The notes beneath the pieces are model-generated. The model saw only the letters and a program-made list of their open reading frames with translations. It was not told where the DNA came from and searched no databases. DNA of 64,000 bases from Litomosoides sigmodontis (lineage: Eukaryota; Nematoda; Chromadorea; Rhabditida; Onchocercidae). The DNA lies in NCBI GenBank assembly GCA_963070105.1, contig OY718803.1, positions 1,923,007 through 1,987,006 on the forward strand, read 5' to 3'. The position numbers were made by a program, and so were the translations under genes. Numbering within the stretch: position 1 is the stretch's first letter; the number at the start of each line of letters is the position of its first letter. Shown here in pieces: positions 29,858 to 43,760 of this stretch.

Positions 29858-30806
29858 ATTTCCCTGGTTCTGACCAGAAGTGGTTGAAAATATTAAACTG
29901 AGCTTCGTCCCACAAATTTTAATTCCGTCCTTAAATTAATGCATGAAATCACACATATTTTCAACAATATTTCCAGTTTTTCTTTCTTAAGGTAAATAGC
30001 CAATGAATCCAAATAGAACATTTTTGCAATGTATAAGCACAATTGTGAACCAGAAGATCACAGTTTATTCGTTATGAAAGCCGAACAAAATTACCCATTG
30101 ATGAAATAAATTTGACTGTTATTAAATGCAGGCTAGAGAAAATCAGAAAAATGTATACAACTTTATAATCCAACAGAGATCTATGGAAGGCTAAATATAA
30201 ATATATACGACATTAAAAATGGATAAAACATCAACACGAGAAAATAAATATGCGAAGATCCTCTAACCGTCAGCTAACGTATGACGATAAAATCCGGACT
30301 ATTCCACTACACTTTCATTGCACTTACCATACACTCCAAAAAATAAATAATACCACGTGATTACTACAAAATCAAAAGTGGGTAAGACAGTTTCATATAT
30401 ATGCAAATACACATGATACACAGTCATTTTAGAGACACACATATCGCTCTACTTAAAAGACTAGGCATTTGAAAATATTTAAAAAGATCATTTGTGAATC
30501 TCTTACTAATGACTGATACTAGCTGGTAAACGAATTATGTTCATTTACTTAATGATTGCGCTCTACAGCCCAACACCAATGAATCAATATGCACAATAAC
30601 TTAGTGAAGATTAATTCATTTACTTAGTGCTCAAATAACACCACCATACAACAAAGCATAGTCTTTCAAAGAATAAGTTAGCAGCGCCGAAAAAGTATCC
30701 ATTCAAAAACCTCATAACATAAGATCTTAAAACATATGCTACCCCAAAATGAGACCCCTTCATTGTTCCGAAATTCAAGGCCTCAAAAATCCTTGAAAAT
30801 ATGACT
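29858..30806. other. Spacer between TMPPE-A and PINX1-like genes
   Basis: Both flanking genes are on the minus strand. An upstream PINX1 exon for the usual N-terminal basic motif could lie here: an in-frame open stretch precedes ATG 29857 and has a possible acceptor (GGTCAG) just ahead. No other coding signal was seen. Confidence 0.5.
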
Positions 30807-33800
30807 TTAAGGAGCAGCATGCAGTTCAATAATCCAAATTTCAGATGTCCAAACCATTTTCATGGGTGCTCCCTGATAAAGTGTACCGGCCGTTACAAAT
30901 AATTGCGTTGCCGGTGAAATCTGATACAATCCATAATAATACGGTAGCATCCAGTAAGCAATCGGCGCAACAGTGTAGAACTGTCCTGCATGCGTGTGTC
31001 CTAGAACAGTTTTATGATTTAATAATGAAATGATACAGATACGCACATTCTGAACGAGAAATCTAATAATTCTGCAGTTGCAGCAAAGAAATGCATTTGT
31101 GCATCTTTATTTACCGAAATATTCTTGACCATTCCTCATGGAATGAAAAATAACAAACATCTATAAAAATAATAAATAGTGTAGATAACCTGATAGAATG
31201 AGGTCAACACGTGAATGAGCATCATTAAAGGCAATTTCTTTAGCCGAAGCTGGATTATGTGAAAGCACAACAGTTGTACTATTCTTAGGGCAACCTTTCA
31301 ACGCTTCCACCGGTTGAAACCGATGACCAGGCAATCTGTAAAAGGATCTCAAATTATTTGAATCTGGGAATTATTTTAATTGAAATCTCCTCACTCATTA
31401 CTTTCGTCACATTATATCTATATACAACGTAACGAAACATGGTGTTGAAAAGATTGGGAAATTCAAGCTACCTTACCCGCTTAGTCCGCTCGAATAATCA
31501 CTCACTCCAACTACACAGATACCACGAAAAAGCACATGCCTGTAATAACAGTAAAATATAACTAACCTTCAACTTTAGTATTTCACTCATTCGAGTTAAA
31601 AACTGCAATTCGAAATTCAAAATTACTATTAAATAGAGCACGAAAACAGGATGATAAATTGAAAGAATAAGACTTGCACATCGGTACTGATAATATAAAC
31701 AACACATTATCAACTGCGTTATGTAGTTCTCTACACCGAATCGTCAGAAAAACTGCATAAACAGACCTATTATTCAAGACCTCAAATCCGTACTGTTGAA
31801 ACAAATCAAACCATTCCGATGCATCGCCGTAATAATACTCATGATTTCCGCTTACGTAAAACGTTGTGGGCTTCAAAAACCTTAAAATGTTTTGCATACA
31901 TGAAAGCGGCATTAACACTTCGTATTTAAAAGGTTTCTCTTATAAACCCCAACTGGCAAATTATTGAAGTTACTCTCCGTTAACGGCAACGGTTGCCTTT
32001 CCAAATAAATGGCTATTGTGTACCTACTGCGACAGCACAATAAGTTTAGCGTAAAATTTCCATATTGCACAACATTGGTCTCATCTTTATGAGTTCAAAC
32101 AGTAACCATTAAGCAATTCTGTTACTGGAAGACATTTTTATAATGATTTCTAATATCCAATATCATAATATACTCTAACCGCAATGGGCTCACGCGATCT
32201 TCGATTGAATTTCTTGGGGCATCTACTGTATCACCAACAATAAATACAGCGTCAACCGCTTGACTGTTCACTCGATCTACAATCTGCAATAACCTTCTTC
32301 AGCAAAATTTATCGTTTATGCAACGTAGTAATATTTTCAAAGTAGGGGTTAGAAAAACAAAGTATACTGGAAAAAAAATTCATGGAGAAAAAAATAAGCA
32401 GAAAAAAATAAAAAATCAAAAATGCTAAAGTGCTCTCTTATTGAAAAAGCACATCACTAGCGGCGGATACCGAGAAGAAGGATCATAGACTGTGCATAAC
32501 CAAAAGAAATCAGGAAATCTTGCGATTATTTGGATATCATATTTTAAAGAATAATAGAAAATCAAGGGATGAAAAAACATAAAAATCACTTCTTCTACTT
32601 GTTCCCTGAATACTGTTGCACCTGCATGCACATCCGATACGAGGGCAAATCGAACACCTTTTGCATCATTTGGCAAACTTTTTACATTCAGTGATATATT
32701 CTGCAACACAATTGACAATTTAAATCAAATTTACGAACACTACATAGTCAAACTATGTGCCACAGAAAAGAAGAAAAGGTTGATTAATAATGTTATGCAA
32801 TGATGACCAGCAGTGATACTAACTGTTAATGAATTGAAAAAAAAAACTAACTTTGACAACTAGTTTGTCACAAAAAATATGTGAAAAGAAACACATAAAA
32901 ATAGTGATTAGCAATGTGAAAGCAGTTTGCACATTCTTATTTAAACAAAATGATTCCAAAACGGAAGACTTGTCTAAGCATTTGTCGATGAATGGATGAC
33001 AAATAGTTATTGCCTAAAATATATTGAAAACATGTTTCATATTATTTGAAAGCAGAAATGGTAGCAAGAAAGAATCAGCAACTGCATAAAATGAAGAAAT
33101 TAACGATGAAGATACTTAAATGGTCTCACAACTGACTTTAGTGGTTTTTCAGAAGTTAATGTATGCTTTGTTGCTATTTCATCAAAGACCTCGTGACTAA
33201 CATAAACAGGTAATTCATAGGCATACTACAATTCTTGATAAGGACCACATAAGTCAAAAATACAAACTAAACTTTCCATCAAAAGTATTGGTTTACAGCA
33301 ATGAGCTACACTTTTTTACGATAAAAAGTATGGATCACAGAACAGGTCATAAAAAATAATTATAAGCTCAAAAACTTACCTTCAATGCAGAAATCACTGC
33401 TGTTAAAACTGCAAATGCAACCAAAGGGATCACAATATGGTACCATAAGCCTATTGATAAAAAGGACAAGATGACGAAATAACGTGGCAAATCAGGAAAA
33501 AAATACAGGAAAAGTGTTGCATGTCCCAGCAATAACCATGATACAGTACCAATAGATATCAGTTGCAAATGCTGGAAAAACATTTTTTTAAAAATTCAGT
33601 TAAGCTTATATTATTATAAAGCACAGAAAGAAATCGTCAAAGCAACAAGTGCAGTAACAGGATAAAGAAAGATTCTTTTAAATTACGCTTGCAAAACGCA
33701 TAAATTACCTTTGACGCACGATCTGCTACAATTCCATTGGAATCGCATGTCAATAAATACTTCGCAAGTTCGATGACTCGAAAATATATGAACACACTAA

Positions 33801-34260
33801 ACGGAAATGTAAAAAGCTCAAATTTGACTGTACTCAACTGGCGTGCACGATTGCCTCTTCGATAATCATGAACATCGTTAACCTGAAGTAAGATATGAAG
33901 TCAGTCACAAACCGCATGCTGAATAGCTGCATGAATTAAACACATAAACAATGAATACTGAAGAGTCGCTATACTGTTCATGAAAAATTTCGTGAAGAGA
34001 AACATCAAAGTCACAATGCTGCAATTGTTTGACACGATTATTTTTTTATAAAAATTAAATAAAAGTTCTTTTTTTTTGAAAAAGAAAACACGCATTCAGT
34101 ATTTCATCTATTGATAACTTAGATCTAGAACTAGCAAGTTCAACAGAGTAAGAAAGCTTACACCAAATATTATCGGACCAAAAATATCGAGAAAAACGAT
34201 GCTCGCTGCTGAAATGACACTTGAAATGACAACTGGGAAGCGAATGATTCGCAAAAACAT
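30807..34260 (-). CDS. TMPPE: TMPPE-like membrane metallophosphoesterase, copy A
   Basis: Nine exons: 34260-34162, 33882-33709, 33571-33380, 32700-32590, 32283-32180, 31880-31767, 31539-31477, 31335-31190 and 31000-30807. They sum to 1197 nt, 398 aa. The N-terminal 150 or so residues are hydrophobic with several membrane segments (VVISSVISAASIVFLDIFG, then a segment in exon 3 with LLLGHATLFLYFF and IVIPLVAFAVLTAVI). The C-terminal domain has every calcineurin-like metal-binding motif in order: SDVH, GDTVD, GNHE, LSHN and GHTHAGQ. The family is a YkuE/TMPPE-type phosphoesterase of unknown substrate with the catalytic domain after the membrane part. Human TMPPE is about 453 aa, so this copy is shorter at the N-terminus. 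All splice phases agree. A paralogue lies 1 kb upstream on the same strand. Confidence 0.9.
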
Positions 34261-35252
34261 ATTCTACAACCAACAATTCTGTAAAATAAGGACGAAATTA
34301 TCCCAGATTTCCAATTATTACCATCTCAAATAGTGGATGGCACGATAAAATTTTAATACAAACTCTATTCATTATAAGCAACGATAAATTGTGAAATGTT
34401 GAAAGAATGAGAAACAACACTTAAATACTATTAAACGTAAGATCAAACGTTATAAGTGGTTACAATTCTGCTTCAATCCGTCGTGTTATATTGTTCGTTA
34501 CTGCTCCGACAATCATTTCTTTCCGTTACATTTCTATCGCACAATTTTTAGTTCCCACCAATAAATAGAATCTGATTAATACTCTCACCAGTACGATGCG
34601 CTAGCGCCCCATTTAGACTAAAAATTTTTTCAGCTCCCTACAAATCATAATGATAAACTGTTACCAGAAATTACTCAATTCTTGACTGTTGAGAGACTTT
34701 AACTGATTCGCTCTTTTAAAGTTGTGACATTTCAAGTACAATTCCAACACAAATCTGCAATGACGTCATAGATACACTTAAAAATTTACTGAATGGGTTT
34801 GGATCCCAATATAATATTATTTAAAAGGAAAATTTTATAAACTCCTATCACACTAACGAAATTAATTCAAACTAAGAATATGACGAGTGTTGAAAGATAA
34901 TGAGACTTGCTGGAAGAGCAATCAGAATAGTTAGTTCCTTGGAATAAAAATTTCTTTCAAATGCGACCAAAATTTTATACAGAATAAAATTACATTTCGT
35001 TAAATAGAAGTGCTAACTTGCAAATATGATACAGCGTTGATATTAATATTAGGAATAAGAATTTTAAGGTTATAATTTTGCCAAAATAATACAGATCTAA
35101 TCTTCCATAAGGAATTCCGGACAACACAACCATTAGGAAAATTAATATGTATAAAAAGTTACAACGTCAGCAGACACCACATAGAAAATGTTTATACAAA
35201 TATCTGTACACGTCATTAAAAGGAAAAAAGGCACATGTCACATAACCTATGC
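34261..35252. other. Spacer between the two TMPPE-like copies
   Basis: About 1 kb with no coding signal on either strand. It should hold the 3' UTR of copy B and the promoter or trans-splice region of copy A. Confidence 0.6.
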
Positions 35253-38200
35253 TCACATCCGTAATGTTAGTAAAGTTATTTCACATAAATTTAACATTTT
35301 TACAGGTGGGCCCCAGTAATTCACGCCTGATGACACGTAAATTTGCGTATCTCTATTTTTTATTTTGTAAAGTCCATATTGGAAGTCATTCTTCAGGTAT
35401 GAGAGAGGCCATACAATATAAAACTGCCCGGCATGCGTATGTCCTAGAAAAATTTTTTTTTTGTCAAAGAAACAATTTTTTAACTTCTTGTCTTTAACAA
35501 GCTTTTGTACGAAACATGTACGGCGAAATGTTCGTTAATATTTAATTCATTAAACTGGAAAAAATATATGACATTGAAACACTATTTCAAATGCATGCTT
35601 ATTCGCCCGCACTGATAGCCGTCTAACCCAGCACCAAAACTTAAATTACAGAAGCATTCTGAGAAGACCTCCACGTCAAAATAATATCTCTTATAGGCAA
35701 ATTGCTAGTATTTTTGCTCAATTAAACCTTAATTTAAATGTAATAAGAATAATTTCATAAATTCAGCGGAAAAGTAGCCTATTACAGAAAAACCGCAGGG
35801 AATTTACGCCCAGTAATTAATGAAGATTAAGCTTTTTCTTAAAACCGACCTGATAAAATCAAATCGATTCGTTTCTTGGTAGCGCGTAGGATTTTAGAAG
35901 CACCATTTGGTTGATGTACCAGTAACACCACGGGCTGCGTTTCATTACAACCACTCAGCGCACGCTTTGCATCCATATAATGACCAGGGATGCGAAGTTT
36001 TTCTAAAAAAACAAAACAATAATGGAATAAAAATGAAAACAACATACACGTGGCTGACAGCAATTTTTTAGCTTTGAAGAAGGACCTGAAATTTCCACGA
36101 AGCCATATTCCTGTAAAAAAATAAAAAGGACAAAACCTTAACTACAAGTAGTTTTGGAACAAATAATCAATAACCAATAAAGCAAAACACCTGTGAATAT
36201 GTCATGCACACCAGCAATGCAAATACAGTCACCGCTGTTGGAACAGAGATTACGGTTTTCGTTGTGCAAAACGGTGATATTAAATTTCGTTGTGAAATAA
36301 TGCAGCCATTCATTTGTGTCACCATAATAGTACTCATGATTTCCTACAAATATACTTCTTTTATTAAATTTCCACTAGCAAGAAATTTTCACTAAGATGG
36401 AAGATATTCTAACAAGAAATTGATGACTAATAATAAGCCAACCATGAAGCTGAGATACAAAACAGATTAAAGTACAAATTTTTAAGCAGTTTTTTGCAAA
36501 GAACTTTACTTGAAACAGTTAAGTGAATAATTACTTATAGTATGTTATCTTAAAATACGCTTCTAACAGCATTAAAAAGAATTTCGTTCTTTCATGCATT
36601 TACTATTTTTACACAATAGAAATTTTCAAAGATTGCTTGGACTAAACTAAGTTGAATAAAGTATTTCGATCTAAGAAAGATCTAAATTTTCTTTACAGGA
36701 AAGAGGTTTTAAGCACTTCTCAAAAGTTGAAATATATTTTCCAAAATATTAAAAAAAGCAGGCAGACATACCAGTGGCATAATAGACACCGTATTTCGAT
36801 TTCAACATAGCCAGTGGTAAGGTTGCCTGCACCAAATTTGATAGGAATCCATCAACCAAGTCACCGGAAATAGCCACCATATCCGCGTGTAGAGCATTTG
36901 TTTTTGAAACAATTTCTTCGATTCGTTTCCGGCTAACGGTAGGTCCAATATGAACATCAGTTAACAAAACAATGGTGAACCCATCAAGTGAACGGGGAAG
37001 ATCTCGAATTTTCACATTTACCCTGTTTACCTAAATGAAAATAAAATAAATTTGAAAAAAAAAAACACTTCCCCAAGCATTATGGCGTCGTTTGGTTCTG
37101 AAAAAATCTATTTTCACGATTCATTCCTGCTACTGTTCAATTTCAAAAATATAAATGAATGATCAATCAGAATGAGCTTATATGGAATAATGTTTTCCGA
37201 CGAAACAACTCACCACTGGTGCTGGACGTGTAGCAGCAAAACCAGCACCAGTTAAAAATAATGCCATTAGAAGCGATAATGTGGTATTGAATTTTCTAGA
37301 TTGAAAAACAGCCAGAGATTTCAGCCGAAAACTCCAATGTGAACTCAGAAATTCGAGTAATACTGAGAGCACTAGGAAGAAACCCATATGCACATATATT
37401 GACAGACAGATAAAACTGAAGCAAAGCAAACGCTTTACCGACGATTGTCAAGTGCAATGAAGAAGATTCTGATAACACTCAAAGGAATAGTCATTCACAG
37501 GAATATTCAGTAAGTTATTACTCGCTCATAAGTTACAGAACTAAATGTTTAATGATACCACTTTGTAAATAGAGTATTTTTTAATAAAATGTGGTCTAAT
37601 AATTTTCGTACTTTCAAACTACAGTCCTTACAAAGACAAAACTTACCAGACGGTAGAAATTATGCTGCCATCTTGCAGATAAATATAAAAAAATAAGAGA
37701 GAAGCATGCGAAAACAATATGCTGAGTAGAGTTAAAGTTTTCAGCGAGTCTTGCAAAAGAACAGCAACCGGTTGGACCAATCTGAATTCAAACCAATCAT
37801 TAAATTCAAGCAAATGTTATCAATTCAAACTTGTAGATAACTGGTAAAGAATGATGTGCATTAATTAGGATGGGATATGCTGTTTACACAATTAGTTCTA
37901 CTCCTGTCAGAGAAAGCAGTAAAATTACTGCAACTATAATGCGTATTTTGCAAGTCGATAAAAGAAAATTTGATATGATTTGTCTATTTATGTTAACTCT
38001 TCCAATTTCTCACTATTACCTCCTTTTTTCATCAAATTAGAGTGCTTATTTTAAATTTGTGGAAAAATATATTATTGATTCCACATCCAAACTTAAATAA
38101 GCCACCAATCAACTGGTTGATTTTAGTAGTTCTGCGTTAAAATACAACAACAGCCACTCTCAACAACTGTCCTCAGTCTGATATGATATAGATTAAATGA

Positions 38201-38651
38201 AGTCCCTCACTGTCGATATTACAGGTTATCTTTGTAATGCTCTTCCTCATAACCACCATTTATCTATTTCAAAAAATTATATGAGAACAAAATATAAAAT
38301 ATAGGGTTATCAGGAATTTCCCTAAAATATTTCAGTCAAATTTCACCATACACACACATGCATTTGAAAAAAAAGTCTCACAACGAGTATTTTCAAAAAA
38401 AGTGAAAGTAATACATATAAATTGAAAAAAAAGTCTAACTCTTTAATTCGGCCATAAATGATATATGAGATCACACACATAAGCAGCTGCGCGGAGAACA
38501 TATCGTGAAATCTGCATAATTGTGCGTGAAATACACCGTTAGCTCGAATTCTCATTACAACGAAGCATCCTTGAATTGCTAACAGTAAAGCGACATATTT
38601 CTTATTCTTCCACAGATAGTTCTTCTTTTCCTCTACCATTACTCTTTTCAT
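35253..38651 (-). CDS. TMPPE: TMPPE-like membrane metallophosphoesterase, copy B
   Basis: Six exons are firm: 37781-37647, 37415-37214, 37030-36772, 36343-36191, 36002-35850 and 35443-35253. A first exon from ATG 38651 to about 38356 (donor CATGT|GTGTGT) fits by phase and gives 462 aa in total, near the human TMPPE length, but this 5' join is inferred. Motifs in order: TDVH, GDLVD, GNHEYYYGD, LLVHQP and GHTHAGQ, so the metal site is intact. The membrane part includes ILFSHASLLFFYIY, aligned with LLLGHATLFLYFF of copy A. Introns at the SG/HTHAG junction and before the catalytic domain are shared with copy A, while others differ (an intron at ATG/NHE only in B), pointing to an old duplication. 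Confidence 0.85.
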
Positions 38652-40636
38652 TTTGAATTCTAAATAAAAAAAAAAAGAAAACTTACTGTCACATGATCAT
38701 GTTACAAAAAAAAAAGAACATTTATGACATGAGAATTAATATCGTTTGATACGTCACAAGTGATACGTCACAAGCGCACACATCATAAAACATTCCGTTA
38801 CAGATGAATAAAACATGCTATCTGATACACACACCTAATCGATAATCTTTCTTCAATATTTCATCAATTATATCTAATTAAATTTTATCACTTCATATTT
38901 CAGTAAAATTACTGTTTACCGTTCGATGTGCACAATACGGATTAAAGTATAGGTTATAAAAATGGCCAAATTTTAATATGTTATGCGACGCAACAGTTAA
39001 TAAGTGTCAAATTCGAATTTATCACAAAGTTCAAAGTGTACCGCTCATTGCTAATCCACTTTTTTACAGTTGTTGACTACGGTACACCGTGTTTTTTTTC
39101 CCTCCTCTCAGTTTCACCTATCAACATAACTCAATAATTTCTCGTCATTTTTCAGTTTACTTCCTCCACACGTAATCACCTCCACCACCAATCACTAATT
39201 CTCTTTATCACACCGGTGACACTGTAACAGTTGCAACTCTTGACAGACCACACAACTCTTCACCATGTCTCCCTTTCATCTTTCCGCCCTGAGCTTCCTC
39301 TCCTCCCCCCCCCCCCCCTCCCCCTCTCTTTCGCACCATCAGTCTGAGATGGAGATGGTCGAGCATTTTTCGCTGAGGAAACCCGCTGTGAAATGAGTTA
39401 TGAAGAGGAGCACTGTGAAAATGTTTTGGATCAAACAAAAGATGAGATGTTTACGTTTTACTTAAAGCAAAAAATACATGCATAAAGGTGTTGCGATCAA
39501 TTCGCCTGAAATAACAATCATTTACAACCTATGAAATAACCTTAATCTATCTGAAAATAATTAATTACACACATAAATTTATCAATTTTTAAGTTTGAAA
39601 AAGCACAAGTGAGTTTTTAGCAACCGAATGTTTCAAACAGACCTCTTGAACAGTTAAGAATTTGTTTGTTTTTTTTTTGGAAGTGTTAAAAATAAAATTT
39701 GTTTATCAATTCTTCTCCTTATTAAATTATTGCAGCAATAAATGCTTATAAAATAGTTCGAACAGCCAATGATACATCAGTAAGACAATGAATTATCAAT
39801 TCATTTACCAATTTAGTAACAATAGAGATAATCAAAATCCAGATAATTATCAATCAATCTATCGATAATCAATTATCAATTCATTTTATATATTTATATT
39901 CATTTACAGAAAACCCAGTTATATCATTTATCAGGAATGCACCAATTTACAATCTTTCGCTTCAACAAAACCAAAATTTTAAACGCGTAAAATTAAGAGA
40001 AAAATGAAATGAAAAGAGCAAATGGCTAATTTTGCTTAGGGTGCTTCTTCACTTGATAGACCGAAAAGCCTAGACTAGACTGAAAATGATTGAGAAGTTA
40101 AATCTAACTGTACTGCGAGTTGTTTTGTTGCTTAGCAACTGGATATTGCTTGCTATAAGGCTCTGTAAGCTTAGCTTCAATTTATTAATCAATTCACCTT
40201 AGCTTTCATCTTCATGCACGCATTTTGACCTTAGCTCATTTCACTTCATACTTTACATTCAGGCATAACTCAGGCCAGGAAGACAAGAACAACTTACCGC
40301 TGGTGGAATTTCTGAGATAATAAACTTTTTCCTTTTTTTTTTTTAATAATTTCATAATTGTTGAAATAGTCGTGTGAAAGCTATCGGTTAATAATTTATT
40401 GAAAATTTATTCCAAATGAATATTCGCCATAAATTACCCACTCACCTCAACTTCAACAACTAATGGCTGAGCAAAATGTGTTTCATTTTTTAGCGCTCAA
40501 TCCTCGCCTCCGGAAATGTTAAGCGCACTTTTGTTTCCGTTTTTTTTTTCAAAGTTAAATTCCTATCTCTAGAAATTTTTTGGTAATTTCATTTTTTTCC
40601 TTTTCAATTTTAAAGAGCAAAATTTGAAAAGAATTA
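38652..40636. other. Divergent intergenic region with poly-C tract
   Basis: This separates TMPPE-B (-) from the WD40 gene (+). It contains a repeated GATACGTCACAAG motif (38748-38774) and a run of about 15 C at 39305-39320 followed by CT-rich sequence. No coding segment was recognised; frames here lack motifs. Confidence 0.5.
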
Positions 40637-43600
40637 ATGGACGATTGTGTTGGACCGAGCACATTTGTTGCAAGCAAAGAGAAAAAAATTGCTGAAAAAG
40701 TGGACTGTGCAGTGTTAACTGACCGTTGTGAATTTCATCATCAAGGTATTACAGCACTTTCTTGCTTTTTTTTTAAATTGTTAATTTTTAAAAATTTATT
40801 TTTGAGTTTCCTTTTTTCTTAAACTTATTGAGCTCTTCGATATTTTAGCAAATTGCATGCATTTTCATTGACATAAATCTTTTTCACTTCTCACACTTAT
40901 CTTTTTCAATCATTTTTTTTTCGCATTTTCTCCTCGCAGAATAGATCATGATATTGATTGATTTAAGATTGAAAATTTCATTCTTCTTTTTTAAAGTGAC
41001 ATTTATTGATGGGCAATCAATATTCTAATAAACCATTAATGTGCAAAAAAAAAAAATTTTTTTGAAATTTTAACTTTTGCAACTAACAGTTTATTCGATA
41101 AGTGATTATTATCATTGAGCGCATTTACTAACTGAACATTTTAATTTTGCATTTTAAGCAAATAAAATTAAACAAAAGAAAAAGTTGGTTGGTTACTTCT
41201 AGGAAATTTTCATTTCAGTTAAATGAAAACGATCATTTTTTTTCCTTTTCTTTTTTTTGTTTCTTTTGAGGATGTAATACAATGCGATGTGTTAGTGTTG
41301 GCACGCAAACTGAGCAATTGCAAACTTCTGCAAGCAGCGTGCTAAAAGGTGATATCAGTACTGAAGTACTGAATTTACTACTAGTAACAGTAAAGAGTAA
41401 TAATGAGGAATTGAATGTGCTTGAGCGATTGAACATTTTTCATTGCACCGATTCGGTAACGCTATCGATAACGAAGCAATTTCAATTATCACAGGTTATT
41501 GAAATTATTAATTAATAATTTAAAAGTGAAAAAAAAAACTTAAATGTACTTAAAAAATTCTAACTTACATGAAAAAAGAAACATTCACATCACGCTTCTC
41601 TTTTTTCTTCCTTAAATTAATAATTTCTTAGCAATTACATGAGAGTTTATATTAGATGCCATGGAAAATAAATATATTTGCATAAAATTAAAAAAATTCA
41701 AATCAATAAATATTAAAAAAAGAAACAAATATGTAAGAGATAAATTTAAAAAAAAAAAAAGCAAATATCTTGGGAATGCATTATTCTTTTAATGTTTTGC
41801 AAATGAGGAAGGAAAAAAATTTTAATTGCTAATAATTAATAGGAAAAATGAATATGATTGTTTAAGGTTAATTATTTCCATACAAAGAACTTACGTAGCG
41901 TTTTTTTCCCCACCAAAATTCCTACACTAATTTTAATTAATCTTAATTAATTAATTATGAAATGATTTTAAAAAGTCGTTGTTTTCATACAGAATGGTGT
42001 TAGTTATCGTTAAGTAAATTTTGCATTAAATTTAAATGAGCTTTAATTAATTATAAAATAATTGAATTCGTTGTAGAAGGACAATCACTTACCATTAAGC
42101 AATATCGCATGTGGCCCAAATGGACGTGTAGCATTCCTGTTTGCTGAAGGATATCACGATACGTGGTGCTCACATAACGGTATCATTACGTTTTGGCAAC
42201 GTCGTACAGTCGGACATTTGACACTTTCAAGCTGTCCAACAGTTTTACGGTACGGTAATGCATAATTGAGCATTTCAATATTTCATTTTCAACAAATTTC
42301 AATTTTTGACAAAATGTATTTGGTTGAGAAGGAGTGGAATAGCTTTCAATTTAATCATTTCTTCTCTTTCTCATCCTCACTTACTTGCAGATACGGTCCA
42401 CAAGGTTTGATTGCAGTAGGCCTAATAACAGGTCATATTTTGATAATTTTAAATGGTGAAATCATATCAACAAACGAGGTATGAATAATGCAAATACTAA
42501 TTATGAACTATTAATAATTAAAATTAGAACTATTAATAATTGCTTTTTTTCCACTTTTCATTATCCACCGTGAGAATCAGTGATTTTAAAAGTGTAGCTT
42601 TGTTTTAGTGCATAAGTTGAGTAATTAATTATATTAATTATTGAGATAATGAGAGGAGGCAGTTGTTGAATGGCATTAGGCTGATTGTTTGCAAAATTAT
42701 AGGAATAATATGTAAATTTAGGAAATCCGGTAGGATTTCAGGCTCATACCCTGTCAGTAACAGCACTCGAATGGCTTTCTCCATCACAGCAACTTGTCTC
42801 AGTGTCATTAGATGGTCGAATTATCATTCACAGCCTGAAATCGGCAGCACTAGAGGCGAAGCATTCTAAATTAGTTACCATCCTGAATCTTCCCCGTAAT
42901 ATCAGGAAATCCAATACATCATCTAAATATATCGGTAAACATAAAATGCATATTGATCGATGAAATGAAAAAAGAAATTGAAAATTCATAGTTTGAACAA
43001 GAAATGACTATTTTTTTTTTGCCAAAATATAATAAAATTCCAAATCAACGATCATTTAGAGGTAAATTTTCAATTTTTTTTTCCAAATTTTTCAACTTTT
43101 GATTTTTTTTCAATCAAAATTTTAATTTAAAATGAAACAGAAAGCATTTTGCATGTTAAAATGAAACGCAATTTAAATTTTATCCGATGAAATAATTTTG
43201 AGGTTTCGTGCTATGAGACAATTAATTGTTAATTAATTTGTCATTTCAGGCTTGACATCGCTATGTGTCGCTAAAGACCGGTTGCTTATTGGTAGTGAAA
43301 TGGGTGCAATTTGGAGTGCAACACTTCCGGACTTAACAATTTCATTGTTTCATTTCGAAATTGATTGTATTGAAGTCGTCACGCACATCTCAGACTGTAC
43401 CATTGCTGCAACAACTTCCGGAAAGGTTTAGGATTTTTTTTCCAACGATTTTAAAATATTTTTCTTAACATTGAACTTTCCCTAGTAGTATCTGAATATT
43501 TTGTACAGTGTCTGAATGGTACTGTATTTATGGTGATAATTCTACAGTAATTTGAACAGTACTGCTACAATGCAGTGGATAGGAGTTACTATATTTGATC

Positions 43601-43686
43601 AAATGTTAATGAAACATTTTGCGTGGTTGGAGAATTTTTTAAACTTTTAAACGGAAAATTATATTATTCATTTTTTTTAATTCATT

Positions 43687-43760
<74 letters not shown>

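Noticed and set aside
36080..36110. Possible extra 25-nt exon in TMPPE-B behind a TTTACAG acceptor
   Set aside because: Including it breaks the reading phase of the next exon; direct splicing 36191 to 36002 keeps frame and aligns residue for residue in length with copy A.
37647..37781. Alternative frame of this TMPPE-B exon (IGPTGCCSFARL)
   Set aside because: It leads to a stop in the next exon; the other frame aligns with copy A's membrane segment and stays open.
39208..39438. 76-codon minus-strand frame with a Gly run
   Set aside because: The Gly run comes from the poly-C tract; nothing else supports coding.
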